Assembly (NCBI GenBank): GCA_021777215.1
Contig: JAJYDS010000002.1
Coordinates: 33,647-97,646 of the forward strand
Length of the DNA: 64,000 nucleotides
Origin: a bacterium
Lineage (GTDB): Bacteria; Babelota; Babeliae; Babelales; Vermiphilaceae
Reading direction: 5' to 3'
The notes under the pieces were generated by a model. That model did no database searches. It saw only the letters and a list, made by a program, of their open reading frames with translations, and had not been told where the DNA came from. A program made the position numbers and the translations under genes. How positions within the stretch are numbered: position 1 is the first letter of the stretch; every line of letters begins with the position of its first letter. Shown here one piece after another: positions 7,938 through 17,100 of this stretch.

Positions 7938-9686
7938 ATGAAGCAAGTCTGTCAAAAGCAACTCTTTTTTTTGATACTTTATTTTTTTTTGGGCGTTTGT
8001 TTGTATAGCTCCTTTAGCTATGCGCCGGATGGTAGGCCATCTCTTTCTACCTACGGGTCAGGGTTAAGTCAGGGGCCGATCCTTCGCCATTTGCATCTTG
8101 CGGAACGGGAGCGAAAAACAAGCATGACGCTTGTTTTTGCAGCTCAATATGGGCGTACCTTCAAGTCTGAAAAGATAGCGCATTTGCTCTTTCGCACGGC
8201 ATGGCTTCCTATAACGGGAAGCGCTGTGCCAGATCGAGATAATAAACATGACCTGCTCGCTGATTATTTTGGTTTACCGCGTGATTTTAAAAGTATTATG
8301 CATTTTAGACCGGTAATATCTGAGTTCAACCTTTCTATTGATGGTCTTATGGGGGTAGATGCTCTTGTAGAAGGTCTCTTTTGGGGGTTTCATGTGCCGA
8401 TTAAAAGTACCAAGTGGGAGCTGAATATGCATGAACAGGTTATTGATGCGGGCACGGCATTCCATCCGGCTGGGTATATGGGGCCTGAACGTATAGAACG
8501 TCCTGCGCTTGCTCCTAATGCTAGCATGGCATTGCACGGTCAAATGATTTCGCCTCTTTCAGGTCAAGTGGTGCCGCTGCGGTACGGGGATATGCAAGAT
8601 CCTCTGAGTTTTGGTGTGTTTGAAAATCGTTCGGAAAAGGTTGGTTTTGGTGATATCAGGCTGATGTCTGGTTGGAAGAAGCAGTATGACTGGTCTCATG
8701 CGGGGCTTTTGTCTGTTGTTTTTTTACCGACGTCAAACAGAAGGACGGGGGAGCTCTATCTGCAGCCATTGTTGGGTAATGGTAAGCACTGGGAAATGGG
8801 AGGTGGTTTTACCGGGCATGTTGATTTATTCAAGCAGCATGAAGGTGCTCGTTCTTTGGGAATTTATGTTGATGCTTTATTTACTCATATATTTCCTGCC
8901 TGGGAAAAGCGTTGCTTTAATCTTTCTCACTTAGGCTTAGCTAATCGGTACATGCTGTTGGAAGAGCTTTCTTCAATTGGTTACCAGGGACGCCTTTCGC
9001 CGCTGGTGAATAAGATGTCACTTGCTGCACGTATTGACGTGGTTATTAGAGCGGATATTACGGCGAAGTTTGTCTATGTTCATGATGCGATTAATGTTGA
9101 GGTTGGTTATAATTTTTTGGCCAATACGCATGAACGCCTGAAAGGTCATGGTACGTTTGATGGCGGGCGTTATGCACTTAAAGGAGATGCGCAGGTATAT
9201 GGTTTTCACCATTATACGGATTCACCTCAAGCGGTAACAGCGACGCAACATCTTTCGTATTTAAATAGAGGTCAAATACCTGGTAATACCACCTATCAGC
9301 AAATATATGGTCCCTTTTTACGTACCGCCTTTGAAAATATAAATGCCGATGCGCCCATTGCGGTTGTTCCTGATTTGTACCAGGTGAATTCTGCTGATAG
9401 TGTGGCTCTTGATCCTCTTGATCCATTGCCTCAGGCTCCTATTTATGAATCAGTTAATCCGATCCTCGTGCAAGATGCGGATGTTGATTATGAAGGTGCT
9501 CTTTTTCCAAAGTCATTATCGCATCGTTTTTTTGTGCATGTAAGTAAATTATTTAGCGCTGAAGATGCATTGGTAAAACCATCGCTGGGGTTTGGCTTTC
9601 TGGTTGAAACGGCAGGAACGAGCTATGCTACCAATAGTGCTATTTCAAAATGGGGCCTAGCTATTAATGGTAGTCTTTATTGGTAG
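7938..9686 (+). CDS. Exported hypothetical protein, probable outer-membrane beta-barrel
   Basis: A 582-residue protein with an N-terminal signal peptide (basic start, hydrophobic FFLILYFFLGVCLY, then small residues before SYAPD). Alternating aromatic and polar strands run through the body, for example FGDIRLMSGWKKQYDWSH and WEMGGGFTGHV. It ends in NGSLYW; a terminal aromatic is typical of outer-membrane barrels. I recognise no family. The ATG at 7938 is preferred to the GTG at 7920 because GAGGAAGG lies before it and the signal peptide starts there. It opens a plus-strand run of exported genes up to 11.6 kb. The barrel call is inference from sequence texture. Confidence 0.7.
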   Translation: MKQVCQKQLFFLILYFFLGVCLYSSFSYAPDGRPSLSTYGSGLSQGPILRHLHLAERERKTSMTLVFAAQYGRTFKSEKIAHLLFRTAWLPITGSAVPDRDNKHDLLADYFGLPRDFKSIMHFRPVISEFNLSIDGLMGVDALVEGLFWGFHVPIKSTKWELNMHEQVIDAGTAFHPAGYMGPERIERPALAPNASMALHGQMISPLSGQVVPLRYGDMQDPLSFGVFENRSEKVGFGDIRLMSGWKKQYDWSHAGLLSVVFLPTSNRRTGELYLQPLLGNGKHWEMGGGFTGHVDLFKQHEGARSLGIYVDALFTHIFPAWEKRCFNLSHLGLANRYMLLEELSSIGYQGRLSPLVNKMSLAARIDVVIRADITAKFVYVHDAINVEVGYNFLANTHERLKGHGTFDGGRYALKGDAQVYGFHHYTDSPQAVTATQHLSYLNRGQIPGNTTYQQIYGPFLRTAFENINADAPIAVVPDLYQVNSADSVALDPLDPLPQAPIYESVNPILVQDADVDYEGALFPKSLSHRFFVHVSKLFSAEDALVKPSLGFGFLVETAGTSYATNSAISKWGLAINGSLYW

Positions 9687-9793
9687 TTTGTGCAGGTGTC
9701 TTGTTGACCAGACCGGACAGCAGGGCTGTTTACCCATACGCTTAGATAAAAATAAGAATGTTTGAAATAGCTATTTGTGTAAGGGAAGGCAGA

Positions 9794-10135
9794 ATGGTGA
9801 AGAATGTTCGTGTATCAGCAAGATATGTTTTGTTGCTTGCCTGTGGGCTGGTCTGTTCATCAATGGCGTATGCGGGTCCATTGACCTCACTTACGCGACT
9901 CGTAATAACTGGCGCTGGGATTGGCTGCGTTTATGATGTTATGTATCATGAGGGGCGTCATGCAAAAGAGGTATTTGATACCTTAAAAAAGCGGATTGAT
10001 GCCTCCAGTGCCGTGGTTAAAAAAAAGCTTGTTGAGGTGCTCAGGCATGAGTTAGAGCTTGATAAGACGAATGAAGCGTTAAGCGCTTGTATGCACGACA
10101 TAGAAGAGCTCAAAAAGCAACAGGCAAAAAGGTAA
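9794..10135 (+). CDS. Small exported hypothetical protein
   Basis: A 113-residue protein with a signal peptide (VLLLACGLVCSSMAYAG) followed by a glycine-rich hydrophobic patch and a C-terminal helix rich in Lys and Glu that looks coiled. The start at 9794 is chosen because GGAAGG lies just upstream. An in-frame ATG at 9758 would add 12 residues before the signal peptide. I do not recognise a family. It sits between two barrel-like protein genes, so an envelope role is plausible but unproven. Confidence 0.6.
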   Translation: MVKNVRVSARYVLLLACGLVCSSMAYAGPLTSLTRLVITGAGIGCVYDVMYHEGRHAKEVFDTLKKRIDASSAVVKKKLVEVLRHELELDKTNEALSACMHDIEELKKQQAKR

Positions 10136-10191
10136 GAGGTGTCGTTTTTTCTATGCCTATCAGTGCGAGTCTGTTTTTTAAGGGAGTAAGA

Positions 10192-10543
10192 ATGGTGTAC
10201 AGCTATAGGAGTATACAAAGCGCAAAAAGTACCGCCAAAAATATTGTTTTATGCTGTTTGCAGATGTAATCATGAAGGCGCTTTGCTCGTGAAAAAGATA
10301 TTGTCGAACACGTAGAGTAGGGAATCTAATATTGCTGGCATCGCAATGGCTGTGGCAATTGTTTGGATTTGGACAAAATATTGTTGATCAGGGAGAAGAA
10401 GCCTACCATATAATGCGCCATTATTTCAACACAATGATTGTGGGGGGGCAGGTGTTGTATTTCCAGTAGCGCAGTATTTGTTTGGGATACAGAATAAAGC
10501 CCATTCTCTGTTTCTGCTGGATGCTGCTTGGAAGTTTAATTAA
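10192..10543 (+). pseudogene. Decayed copy of the downstream barrel-like gene (10624-11562)
   Basis: This stretch carries scattered pieces that align in order with the downstream protein. A start with AGGGAG and a MVYSYRS opening matches MKYTYRL. A segment reading REKDIVEHVE then a TAG matches REEEKVPHVEQG, where the intact gene has CAG. A segment LASQWLWQLFGFGQNIV matches LPTSQELGPLFSFGQTV. Near the end, APLFQHNDCGGAGVVFPVAQ and the terminal AAWKFN followed by TAA (10541-10543) match the intact protein's end VAWKFH. Roughly 190 internal residues are missing and the pieces lie in different frames. It is therefore a truncated, frameshifted tandem duplicate. Confidence 0.78.
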
Positions 10544-10623
10544 CTTAACAATGAATAGTAAAACGATTTATTTGGTTCTATAAAAAAGAGAGAAAGCCTG
10601 AAAATTATTTTTGGAGAGAGCAG

Positions 10624-11562
10624 ATGAAGTATACCTATCGCCTGTTGATTGCGCATAAGCATTTTCAAAAGATACTCTTATGCATGTTAATGGGCGGCGC
10701 GATGCATCTATGCTCTGCGCGAGAGGAAGAAAAAGTACCCCATGTCGAGCAGGGAAATTTTGCCTTGCCAACTTCGCAGGAGTTGGGCCCATTATTTAGT
10801 TTTGGTCAAACGGTTATCGGAAAAAAGGATTTGCTTGCTTTGGGGGTTGGCGGATATACAAAAGATAAAAAAAACTATGCTTTTGATCTTGTGCCGGCAT
10901 TGTTATATGGTGTGAGTGATACGTTTGCTCTGTTAATGGGTTATCCTATATCAGCAAAACAGAATGCGCCATCTGCTGATTCTTCGGGTGTAGACAACCC
11001 ATTTTTACCTGCTATGGGCGATCTCTTTGTGCAAGGAGAATACGCCTTTTTCAATAAAGATACAGCAACCTGGGCCAATCAAGCGACCATCCTTGCGTTC
11101 CTTTCTTTGCCCACCGGTAGTTGTAAACAACAAGCACAGACAGGCTATGGATCGCCAACGTTTTTTTTTGGTGCTACCGCAAGCCATATGAGCATCAATT
11201 GGTATCTTTTTGGCGAACTTGGATTATTGCTCCCTACCCGACATCGTACGGGTACTTGTTTTGGCAGGCAATTCTGGTATGCGGCAGGATTTTCACGGAA
11301 TATTGCCTATAGCGAGAGAAACTGGCTATTTGATTGGCTGGTAGAACTTGATGGAATAGTGAGTATGCGTGATGTTTGGAAGGGGATAGTTGATCCTAAT
11401 TCTGGGGGTACTAGTTTTTTTATTGCACCATCTCTCTTTTTTTCAACGCAACGCTTTTCATTGCAAGGCGGTATTGCATTTCCGGCAGCACAGCATTTAT
11501 TAGGCGAGCAATATAAGATTCATTATTCGATACTTATCAATGTGGCATGGAAGTTTCATTGA
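10624..11562 (+). CDS. Exported beta-barrel-like protein (Phenol_MetA_deg-type transporter-like)
   Basis: A 312-residue protein with a signal peptide ending near LCSAREEE. The rest reads as amphipathic strands with the layout LFSFGQTVIGKKDLLALGVGGY, then a middle LAFLSLPTGS turn and GLLLPTR, ending in NVAWKFH. These features resemble the MetA-pathway/phenol-degradation outer-membrane barrel family, but I cannot confirm the assignment. GGAGAG lies before the ATG at 10624. A degraded copy precedes it, showing local duplication. Outer-membrane location is inferred from the signal peptide and terminal aromatic. Confidence 0.65.
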   Translation: MKYTYRLLIAHKHFQKILLCMLMGGAMHLCSAREEEKVPHVEQGNFALPTSQELGPLFSFGQTVIGKKDLLALGVGGYTKDKKNYAFDLVPALLYGVSDTFALLMGYPISAKQNAPSADSSGVDNPFLPAMGDLFVQGEYAFFNKDTATWANQATILAFLSLPTGSCKQQAQTGYGSPTFFFGATASHMSINWYLFGELGLLLPTRHRTGTCFGRQFWYAAGFSRNIAYSERNWLFDWLVELDGIVSMRDVWKGIVDPNSGGTSFFIAPSLFFSTQRFSLQGGIAFPAAQHLLGEQYKIHYSILINVAWKFH

Positions 11563-11768
11563 TTTGATTCCAGTGGTGTGCTTACTTTTCAGTCTCAGTT
11601 TTTATTCTCAGATTCATTGTTTTGGGCGCAGTCTTATGAGGGCTTCTATTTGAAATTTCTATGGGAGCCAGAGGAAGCGTTAGAAAAGAGGGCTTGTTTT
11701 TCTCTATTCTAAAAAGTGTCCAAAAAATGAGCGGGCCTACTGCCAGCCAAGAGGTGTCTAGGTAGGCC

Positions 11769-11794
11769 CTCAAAGATTATTTGAGTTGTTTTTT
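11769..11794 (+). terminator. Terminator between convergent genes
   Basis: CTCAAA (11769-11774) pairs with TTTGAG (11780-11785) and is followed by TTGTTTTTT. A second, larger stem GGGCCTAC (11733-11740) with GTAGGCCC (11762-11769) lies immediately upstream. It would end transcripts from the 10624 gene. Confidence 0.55.
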
Positions 11795-13004
11795 ATAGTG
11801 TATGAGCGTTCTCAGGAAGTCGCTCGTATTGTGCTAGATTATTCAGCGCATTGTTGCTGCTGAGTATATCGATAATAGATTTTGTTTGTCCGAACTGAAA
11901 GAGCAGGCATTGTTTATTCTCAAGCTCTGCGTGCCGATGTTGCCAGTGTTGCGCGAGCCGTATGAGCGGCATTTCAGGTATATAACTTTCGCAGCTAAAG
12001 GTTCCCCAATGGATTGGTACAAATATTTGGGCGCCCAAATCTAAAAAGGCGGTTATGGCGTCTTTAGGACCAATATGTTCATCGGAGCTTTTTATAGGAT
12101 GAATAGGCATAAGCGCGACATCGATGATGGGGAATGCTTTGCCTATTTCTTTAAAGTGAGGGCCATAGCCTGAATCACCGGCGCAGTAGATGGTTGAGCC
12201 ATTGCATTCGATCATCCAGCTACTCCAGAGGGCTGTGTTAACATCGAGCAATTTTCTGCAGGACCAGTGTCGTGCGGGCAGGCAAGTTATGGTCAGGAGC
12301 TGTTTATCAGTGTTTGATTCGGTGTTTGTGCGCTGTTTTGGCATGATGACTTCTTGTTCCCACCAATTTTTTTCGATACTTTTTTGTATGCCCATGGTGT
12401 TAAAGAGCTTTGCGTTGCCAATCGGGAGAATAAAAAGAGGATTGTCGCGGGCAGCAAGCGCCTTGAGCGTGACAAAGTCTGTGTGATCTGCGTGATTATG
12501 AGAAATAAGTACATAGTCGATAGGAGGGAGCTGCGCGAGAGCGAATCCCGGCTTGTGTGTGCGGCGCAGTGGAGGACATTCGCCAAAAACAGGATCTATG
12601 AGAATATTCTGCCCGCCGATTTGGATTAAAAAAGAAGAATGGTTTATCCAGGTAAGCAGGAGTTCGGTTGAGCGCGAAGGAATTTCCGGTTTTTCTACCG
12701 TGGGCCATTGACAGAGTGGTTGTTTTTTTATGCCTAGCGCGTGTGGCAACTCACGCATGAGAAGGACGGGTAATTTGTAGGGAATACTGGTAAAGTGGCT
12801 CCACACGGAGGTTGATTCATACTCTTCTTGGCTGTAATAATAGCGGCCATCTCGGTATACCGGCAGAGTATGTTTTTGCTGTTCTGCGTTGCACCAGTGA
12901 GTCGCGCACGTGCTTGCTGCGAGCAATAAAAGTGCACGAATACTTTTTTGCGATGGGTAGGTGGTGCCTTTTTTAAAACTTAACAGCAGCTTTTGCATGT
13001 ACAT
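11793..13004 (-). CDS. Exported metallo-beta-lactamase-fold hydrolase, NAPE-PLD-like
   Basis: A 403-residue protein with a signal peptide (IRALLLLAASTCATHWCNA). The core has NHSSFLIQIGGQNILIDPVF, the zinc motif SHNHADH at 169-174, CAGDSGYGPHF, and a C-terminal FVPIHWGTF. This is the pattern of the MBL-fold group that includes N-acylphosphatidylethanolamine phospholipase D and bacterial RomA/UlaG-like enzymes. The family cleaves phosphodiesters or lactones; the substrate here is unknown. The signal peptide places it outside the cytoplasm, where membrane lipid is a plausible target. A second Met, two codons in, is an alternative start. A weak AAAGAAAG precedes the start. Confidence 0.8.
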   Translation of the reverse strand: MYMQKLLLSFKKGTTYPSQKSIRALLLLAASTCATHWCNAEQQKHTLPVYRDGRYYYSQEEYESTSVWSHFTSIPYKLPVLLMRELPHALGIKKQPLCQWPTVEKPEIPSRSTELLLTWINHSSFLIQIGGQNILIDPVFGECPPLRRTHKPGFALAQLPPIDYVLISHNHADHTDFVTLKALAARDNPLFILPIGNAKLFNTMGIQKSIEKNWWEQEVIMPKQRTNTESNTDKQLLTITCLPARHWSCRKLLDVNTALWSSWMIECNGSTIYCAGDSGYGPHFKEIGKAFPIIDVALMPIHPIKSSDEHIGPKDAITAFLDLGAQIFVPIHWGTFSCESYIPEMPLIRLAQHWQHRHAELENKQCLLFQFGQTKSIIDILSSNNALNNLAQYERLPENAHTL

Positions 13005-13197
13005 ATCTTTCTTTTTTAAAAGAACTTTTTAAAAGGTATCTTCAGAATACTCGGGGATTGTGTCTGCGTCAAAAGGGTGCGCTCTTCCTGGTTTGGTATG
13101 GGATTTCGCTTTTTGCCAGAGGAGATGCTTGCTTATTTTTATCCTCCTCGGGCACTCTAAAAGAGGAGGAGCTTTTAAGGGGAAAGAAGGAGGCAGA

Positions 13198-13758
13198 ATG
13201 AAAGAATGGTATTTAGAATGTGGGGCGATTGTCTGCTTAATGAGCGCAGTGTTTTGTGCTGCTCGTCAGCAGGATTTTGCTCTAAAGCAAGTACAGCAAG
13301 CATTTGCTCGCTTCGCAGCCGCAAAACAGGAACTTACACAAGAACGTATAAAAAAAGAAGAAGAACATAAACGGGATATGAGTGGGCCTTATTATGCATT
13401 GCGTACGGCATGTGGCGATCAAAAAATTTTTAGAGCGCGCGTTGCGGTATTACAATTGCCTGAATTTGTGCAACAAGTTAACACGGTGATAAATGCGGGT
13501 AAAGCATATGTGCGAAAAAGGTTGGAATACCTAGCGGCGCATGAGGATAAAATTAACGGTCAGGTAAAAAGGCGTGCGTTTCAGGATATGTTTCGCCTTG
13601 ATTTTATGTACCTTGTTGCACTGACATCGCCGCGGGGAGCTGATGCATTAACCCAGGGGTGGGAAGATCGAGTTGACAGTTCTTTGCAAGAAGATGCGCT
13701 GTGGACGCCAAAAGAGGTCTTTCAACAGAGTGCCATTATAGATTTATTACACTTTTGA
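13198..13758 (+). CDS. Exported hypothetical protein
   Basis: A 186-residue protein. The start at 13198 is decided by AAGGAGG eight bases upstream; an in-frame extension from 13060 has no such signal. An N-terminal hydrophobic stretch (CGAIVCLMSAVFCAARQQ) looks like a signal peptide or a lipobox-like start around FCAA. The rest is charged and helical (QERIKKEEEHKRD), then a compact domain without a recognised motif. It is followed by a strong terminator. No function can be assigned. Confidence 0.6.
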   Translation: MKEWYLECGAIVCLMSAVFCAARQQDFALKQVQQAFARFAAAKQELTQERIKKEEEHKRDMSGPYYALRTACGDQKIFRARVAVLQLPEFVQQVNTVINAGKAYVRKRLEYLAAHEDKINGQVKRRAFQDMFRLDFMYLVALTSPRGADALTQGWEDRVDSSLQEDALWTPKEVFQQSAIIDLLHF

Positions 13759-13783
13759 GCGAGAGTTGTGGTTTTAGTCTATT

Positions 13784-13837
13784 GTAATGCAAAGTAGTGC
13801 AGAATATGAGCTATGCATATTTTGCATTACTTTTTTT
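13784..13837 (+). terminator. Rho-independent terminator
   Basis: GTAATGCAAA (13784-13793) pairs perfectly with TTTGCATTAC (13821-13830), followed by TTTTTTT. It ends the 13198 transcript. Confidence 0.75.
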
Positions 13838-13849
13838 GATTCTGCGTTT

Positions 13850-14887
13850 TTATTTGTTTAGTTTTTTCCTGTTTTTCCAAAGTATCTTTACGAGTTTTTC
13901 ATCAATGAGCGTAGGTACGTCACCACGAGAACGTATGCTGATGTTTCTGAAATTTACTTGTGTTAATGTCGCGGTGGATTTTTCTCTGGATTCGAGAGCT
14001 TGAAAAAGCTCTCGCAGACTTATCCAGCGGTATTCACGATCGTTTGGTTTCCTGTCGTCGGTTTTTTTAACGATATATACAGCCGGTTCTTTTGAAAGTT
14101 GTTCTTCTTCTGGGTTTTTTATGCTGATAGTGGTATTAGACTTAGTGATCCCAAAGGCATACATTCCTTTGCGCCCCACCAATATATGCGCTTCTGGTTT
14201 TGGTGAACGAGGGCTGCTTAACATTGCTTGCCATACGGCATCAACATTTGAAAGGGCGACGTATGCTTGTTCTTGTGGCAAGGGGATCATTTGGGGCGCT
14301 TGCTGAGAAGCTTGAGAGGGAGCGGGTCTGCTTACTGCCTGGCTTATAGTTGCTGGTGCGCTGTGTGCAGCGCCATCCGCCTCTCGCGCCGGGCTCATGA
14401 GCTGTTGATTGATTGTTTGGGCATACTCATGCAGTGTATCAGGAGAGCTATCTCTGTCATATGCGGTAATGAGATAGTTGTTGATTGTTGCATGTAAGCG
14501 GGAATCTTTACTCAGTTGTGTGCCGTTGACGGAGTCGTAGATTTTGAGCATTTCTTCAAAAAACACCAGGTCGTTTTCGGCAGACCTATGTAGCGGCGTG
14601 CGTACTTTGTCGGGGTGGAAGATAAGGGTGACTTGGAGGCCGTATTGTTTAATTGTATCTACGCATGCGCTTCGGCCAAGAGCGCTTGCTAGCCACTGCA
14701 TGTCGTTGCCAAAGGCGCCGGCGCCGACAAGGGTCGAAAAGAGACGGCTTTTGTGGGTATGTGCCGCAGCTTTTATAGTGTCTTCATAGCAGGCGTTTAT
14801 CACCATTTGTGCCGCATCTTGTATCTGTTGTGACTCTTTATCCAGGCCGCTTACGTTAAGAGCGAAGGTGAACAATTGATTCACCAC
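13850..14887 (-). CDS. Hypothetical protein with a J-domain-like motif, probably the 3' part of a broken gene
   Basis: A 345-residue reading frame from a GTG. It has no convincing ribosome-binding site, and the frame stays open upstream for 31 more codons to a TAA at 14981, beyond which the next fragment continues in the same frame. It therefore looks like the back part of a larger gene cut by an in-frame stop. Residues 81-125 read QYGLQVTLIFHPDKV then AENDLVFFEEMLKIYDSV. This resembles helices II and III of a DnaJ J-domain with its HPD loop at 91-93, although helix I is unclear. A Pro/Gln/Ala-rich linker follows, then a basic C-terminal domain. If translated alone, it would be a cytoplasmic fragment. 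Confidence 0.5.
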   Translation of the reverse strand: MVNQLFTFALNVSGLDKESQQIQDAAQMVINACYEDTIKAAAHTHKSRLFSTLVGAGAFGNDMQWLASALGRSACVDTIKQYGLQVTLIFHPDKVRTPLHRSAENDLVFFEEMLKIYDSVNGTQLSKDSRLHATINNYLITAYDRDSSPDTLHEYAQTINQQLMSPAREADGAAHSAPATISQAVSRPAPSQASQQAPQMIPLPQEQAYVALSNVDAVWQAMLSSPRSPKPEAHILVGRKGMYAFGITKSNTTISIKNPEEEQLSKEPAVYIVKKTDDRKPNDREYRWISLRELFQALESREKSTATLTQVNFRNISIRSRGDVPTLIDEKLVKILWKNRKKLNK

Positions 14888-14980
14888 TTGTGTGCGGTCG
14901 GTATCGATATGCCCATCAGACCCAGTGCAGACTGAAAGTCTTTGTTGTGCGCCATCACCTTTTTCTTGTCCGGTATTTTC

Positions 14981-15331
14981 TTATCCATAGCCGCTGGTGA
15001 CTACTACGTCAGTATGTAATCCGATGCATACTTTTTGTATATCATCAGGATCATAGGAATAGTCTTCCAGCGCTTTTTTATCGATGGATACTTTGTGTCG
15101 GCTGTCGGCGGTGAAATGGCCATGCATGGGTAGTTTATTGCGCAGATTTTTCAAAAGGTAGTGCGGCTCGCCCATGCAATATTTACGCCAGAATGCTGCG
15201 CCTGCGGTTGCTACGCATGCTTCTTCCCCCTGTACCGCATGAGGAAACATGTTTTCCAGAAAAGAGGATTGCATGGCCATGCCGCCTTCTAAGGGACCAA
15301 AAGGGGTAGAGGCAATTTGAAAGAGGGGCAT
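14981..15331 (-). pseudogene. Middle fragment of the broken gene
   Basis: A 116-codon frame opening at MPLFQIASTPFGPLEGG and ending at a TAA in the same frame as the fragment downstream. Its upstream continuation is found in another frame, reading SDPWVPWEADIRYLQSYKK, and the two frames meet at a run of eight A on the coding strand (complement of about 15334-15341). Losing one A would join them as YKKINMPLF. The fragment has no start signal of its own. This is either gene decay or a base-call error in a homopolymer. Confidence 0.55.
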
Positions 15332-15397
15332 GTTTATTTTTTTTATACGATTGTAAGTAGCGTATGTCTGCTTCCCAGGGAACCCAAGGATCGCTTA

Positions 15398-15940
15398 CTA
15401 AAATGCTAAAATAAGGGTGGGGGTTATTGGTGCTTTTGGCAGGCTGAGTTCTTGTATACTCAATAATGCAAAAGTACTGTGAAAAATAGCGGCGCGGCGA
15501 TATTGGCCATCCGGATCGGTAAACTTGAGCGCCCACGGCTTTCCGCTTGCGTGAGCAGTTTTTTCAGGGTTGAAGGGATTGCCAATACTCCAACGATACA
15601 CTTCTCGAAATTCTCTTTCAGTAACGCCTGTTAGATCTTCAATAAAATTTTTTCGTGGGTTGAGGGTTTGTCCCCTGCGCCACCAAGCTTGCTCGGGTCG
15701 GGTGGCCATGCTTGCCCAAATGGGAGCGGGAATAGCGGGTTGCGTGGGACAGATAGCTGCTATCGGCGCGTTTGTCTGTGCGGTTGGTTGCATGGCATGC
15801 ATCAGAGGATTTGCAAGACACGCAAGTGCATACCAAGAGAGAGTAAGTAACTGTCGTATATCGTATTTTTTGCATAAGAGAAACTCCACGTTAAAGGCAG
15901 GTATGCTTTTACGATACCAATAAAAAGAAGCCCAAAGCAA
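15398..15940 (-). pseudogene. N-terminal fragment of the broken gene, with signal peptide
   Basis: An open frame of 180 codons with a secretion-type hydrophobic segment (LLTLSWYALACLANPLMHA) and then a coherent domain containing LTGVTEREFREVYRW and HASGKPWALKFTDPDG. The best start signal, GGAG then ATG at 15875, lies in a neighbouring frame. A one-base loss in an A6 run just after it would fuse that ATG to this signal peptide. At the other end, a C5 run near 15415 marks where the reading appears to slip into the frame carrying ILVSDPWVPW. The intact ancestor would have been an exported protein of roughly 650-690 residues covering 13850-15875. No family is recognised. Confidence 0.55.
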
Positions 15941-15962
15941 CTGATTGCCACGGGCTTCTTTT
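15922..15962 (-). terminator. Terminator of ychF
   Basis: AGAAGCCC (15926-15933) pairs with GGGCTTCT (15952-15959). On the minus strand the hairpin is followed by TTTTTATT, 20 bases after the ychF stop. Confidence 0.75.
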
Positions 15963-15981
15963 GTTAGCGTATGTATACGTG

Positions 15982-17100
15982 TTAGACGGCGAATTTTACG
16001 TGGACAATGTCGCCATCTTGTACGATATAGTCTTGACCTTCGGTGCGCATTTTGCCAATTTCTTTTACCTTTGCTTCGCTGCCGGCGCTTACTAAGTCAG
16101 CATAGTTAAAAATTTCTGCGCAAATAAATCCGCGTTCTAAATCAGAATGAATTTCTCCCGCAGCTTGGCGAATAGTGATGCCTTTCTTGATCGGCCACGC
16201 GTGAATTTCTTTTGGTCCGCAGGTAAAGAAAGTAATAAGCCCGAGTTTTGCATAAGTTTTTTGAATAATAGTATCAAGCCCTCGCTCTTTCATGCCCAGC
16301 ATAGCCATGAATTCATGGGCCTCTTCATCAGGTAATTGTGAAATTTCACCCTCAGTTTTTGCCGCAACGGCTGCGACATTTTCTATGCCAAAACGGGTGA
16401 CAAGGGTTTGATATGCAGGATTTTGTTTGTAGGCGTCATTTTCTAGCTCTTGTTCGGAAATGTTGGCAATTACCAAGAATTCCTTTGCACTCAGAAGTTC
16501 GCTGCATGAGGTAAGCGTGCCGGCTTGGTGTACTAATGAGCGCACCGCGGTTACGTCGCTTGCATTAAGCGCGGTTTGAATCTTTTGGAGCAAAGCCAAC
16601 TCGCGTTCATTTTCTTTGCGCTCGGCGGGAGAGCCTTGGGCCTTGCGGACCAAGCTGTTTACTTTATCTATGCGTTTGGCTACCATTTCCAGATCTTTAA
16701 GCATAAGTTCTGCCATGATAATTTCATAATCACTAACAGGATCGATGCTGTCACGCGTGTTAGTAATATTGGTATCCTGAAAGCAGCGCAGTACGTGGAG
16801 GATTAAATTAACATCGCGAATATGGGTTAAAAATTGATTGCCCAGTCCTTCTCCTGAAGCGGCACCTTTAACCAACCCTGCGATATCTACAAAAGAGACG
16901 GTGGCGGGGATAATTTTTTGAGAATTAAAAAGCTGTAGAAGCTTTTGTAGGCGAGGATCAGGTACGAAGGTGATGGCCAGGTGAGGATCGATGGTGCAAA
17001 AAGGATAATTTTCTGCGGGAACCTGTGACTTGGTGAGTGCATTAAATAAGGTTGATTTACCTACATTGGGAAGGCCCACAAGGCCTGCTTTTATTGCCAT
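15982..17100 (-). CDS. ychF: Redox/ribosome-associated GTPase (ATPase) YchF
   Basis: YchF (OLA1 family) is a universal P-loop nucleotidase that binds ATP and associates with ribosomes. The protein begins MAIKAGLVGLPNVGKSTLFN, with the P-loop near residues 8-17 and FVDIAGLVKGA as the Walker B/G3 region. Next comes the coiled-coil region, and the C-terminal TGS domain ends in IVQDGDIVHVKFAV. Length from the ATG at 17100 is 372 residues, close to the usual 363. A longer frame reaches 17361, but the extension is unlike the family and overlaps the divergent gene. Confidence 0.95.
   Translation of the reverse strand: MAIKAGLVGLPNVGKSTLFNALTKSQVPAENYPFCTIDPHLAITFVPDPRLQKLLQLFNSQKIIPATVSFVDIAGLVKGAASGEGLGNQFLTHIRDVNLILHVLRCFQDTNITNTRDSIDPVSDYEIIMAELMLKDLEMVAKRIDKVNSLVRKAQGSPAERKENERELALLQKIQTALNASDVTAVRSLVHQAGTLTSCSELLSAKEFLVIANISEQELENDAYKQNPAYQTLVTRFGIENVAAVAAKTEGEISQLPDEEAHEFMAMLGMKERGLDTIIQKTYAKLGLITFFTCGPKEIHAWPIKKGITIRQAAGEIHSDLERGFICAEIFNYADLVSAGSEAKVKEIGKMRTEGQDYIVQDGDIVHVKFAV

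Noticed and set aside
9687..9757. A possible SRP RNA (GACCAGACCGGACAGC)
   Set aside because: The GGAAGCAGCC-type core and a flanking long hairpin are absent.
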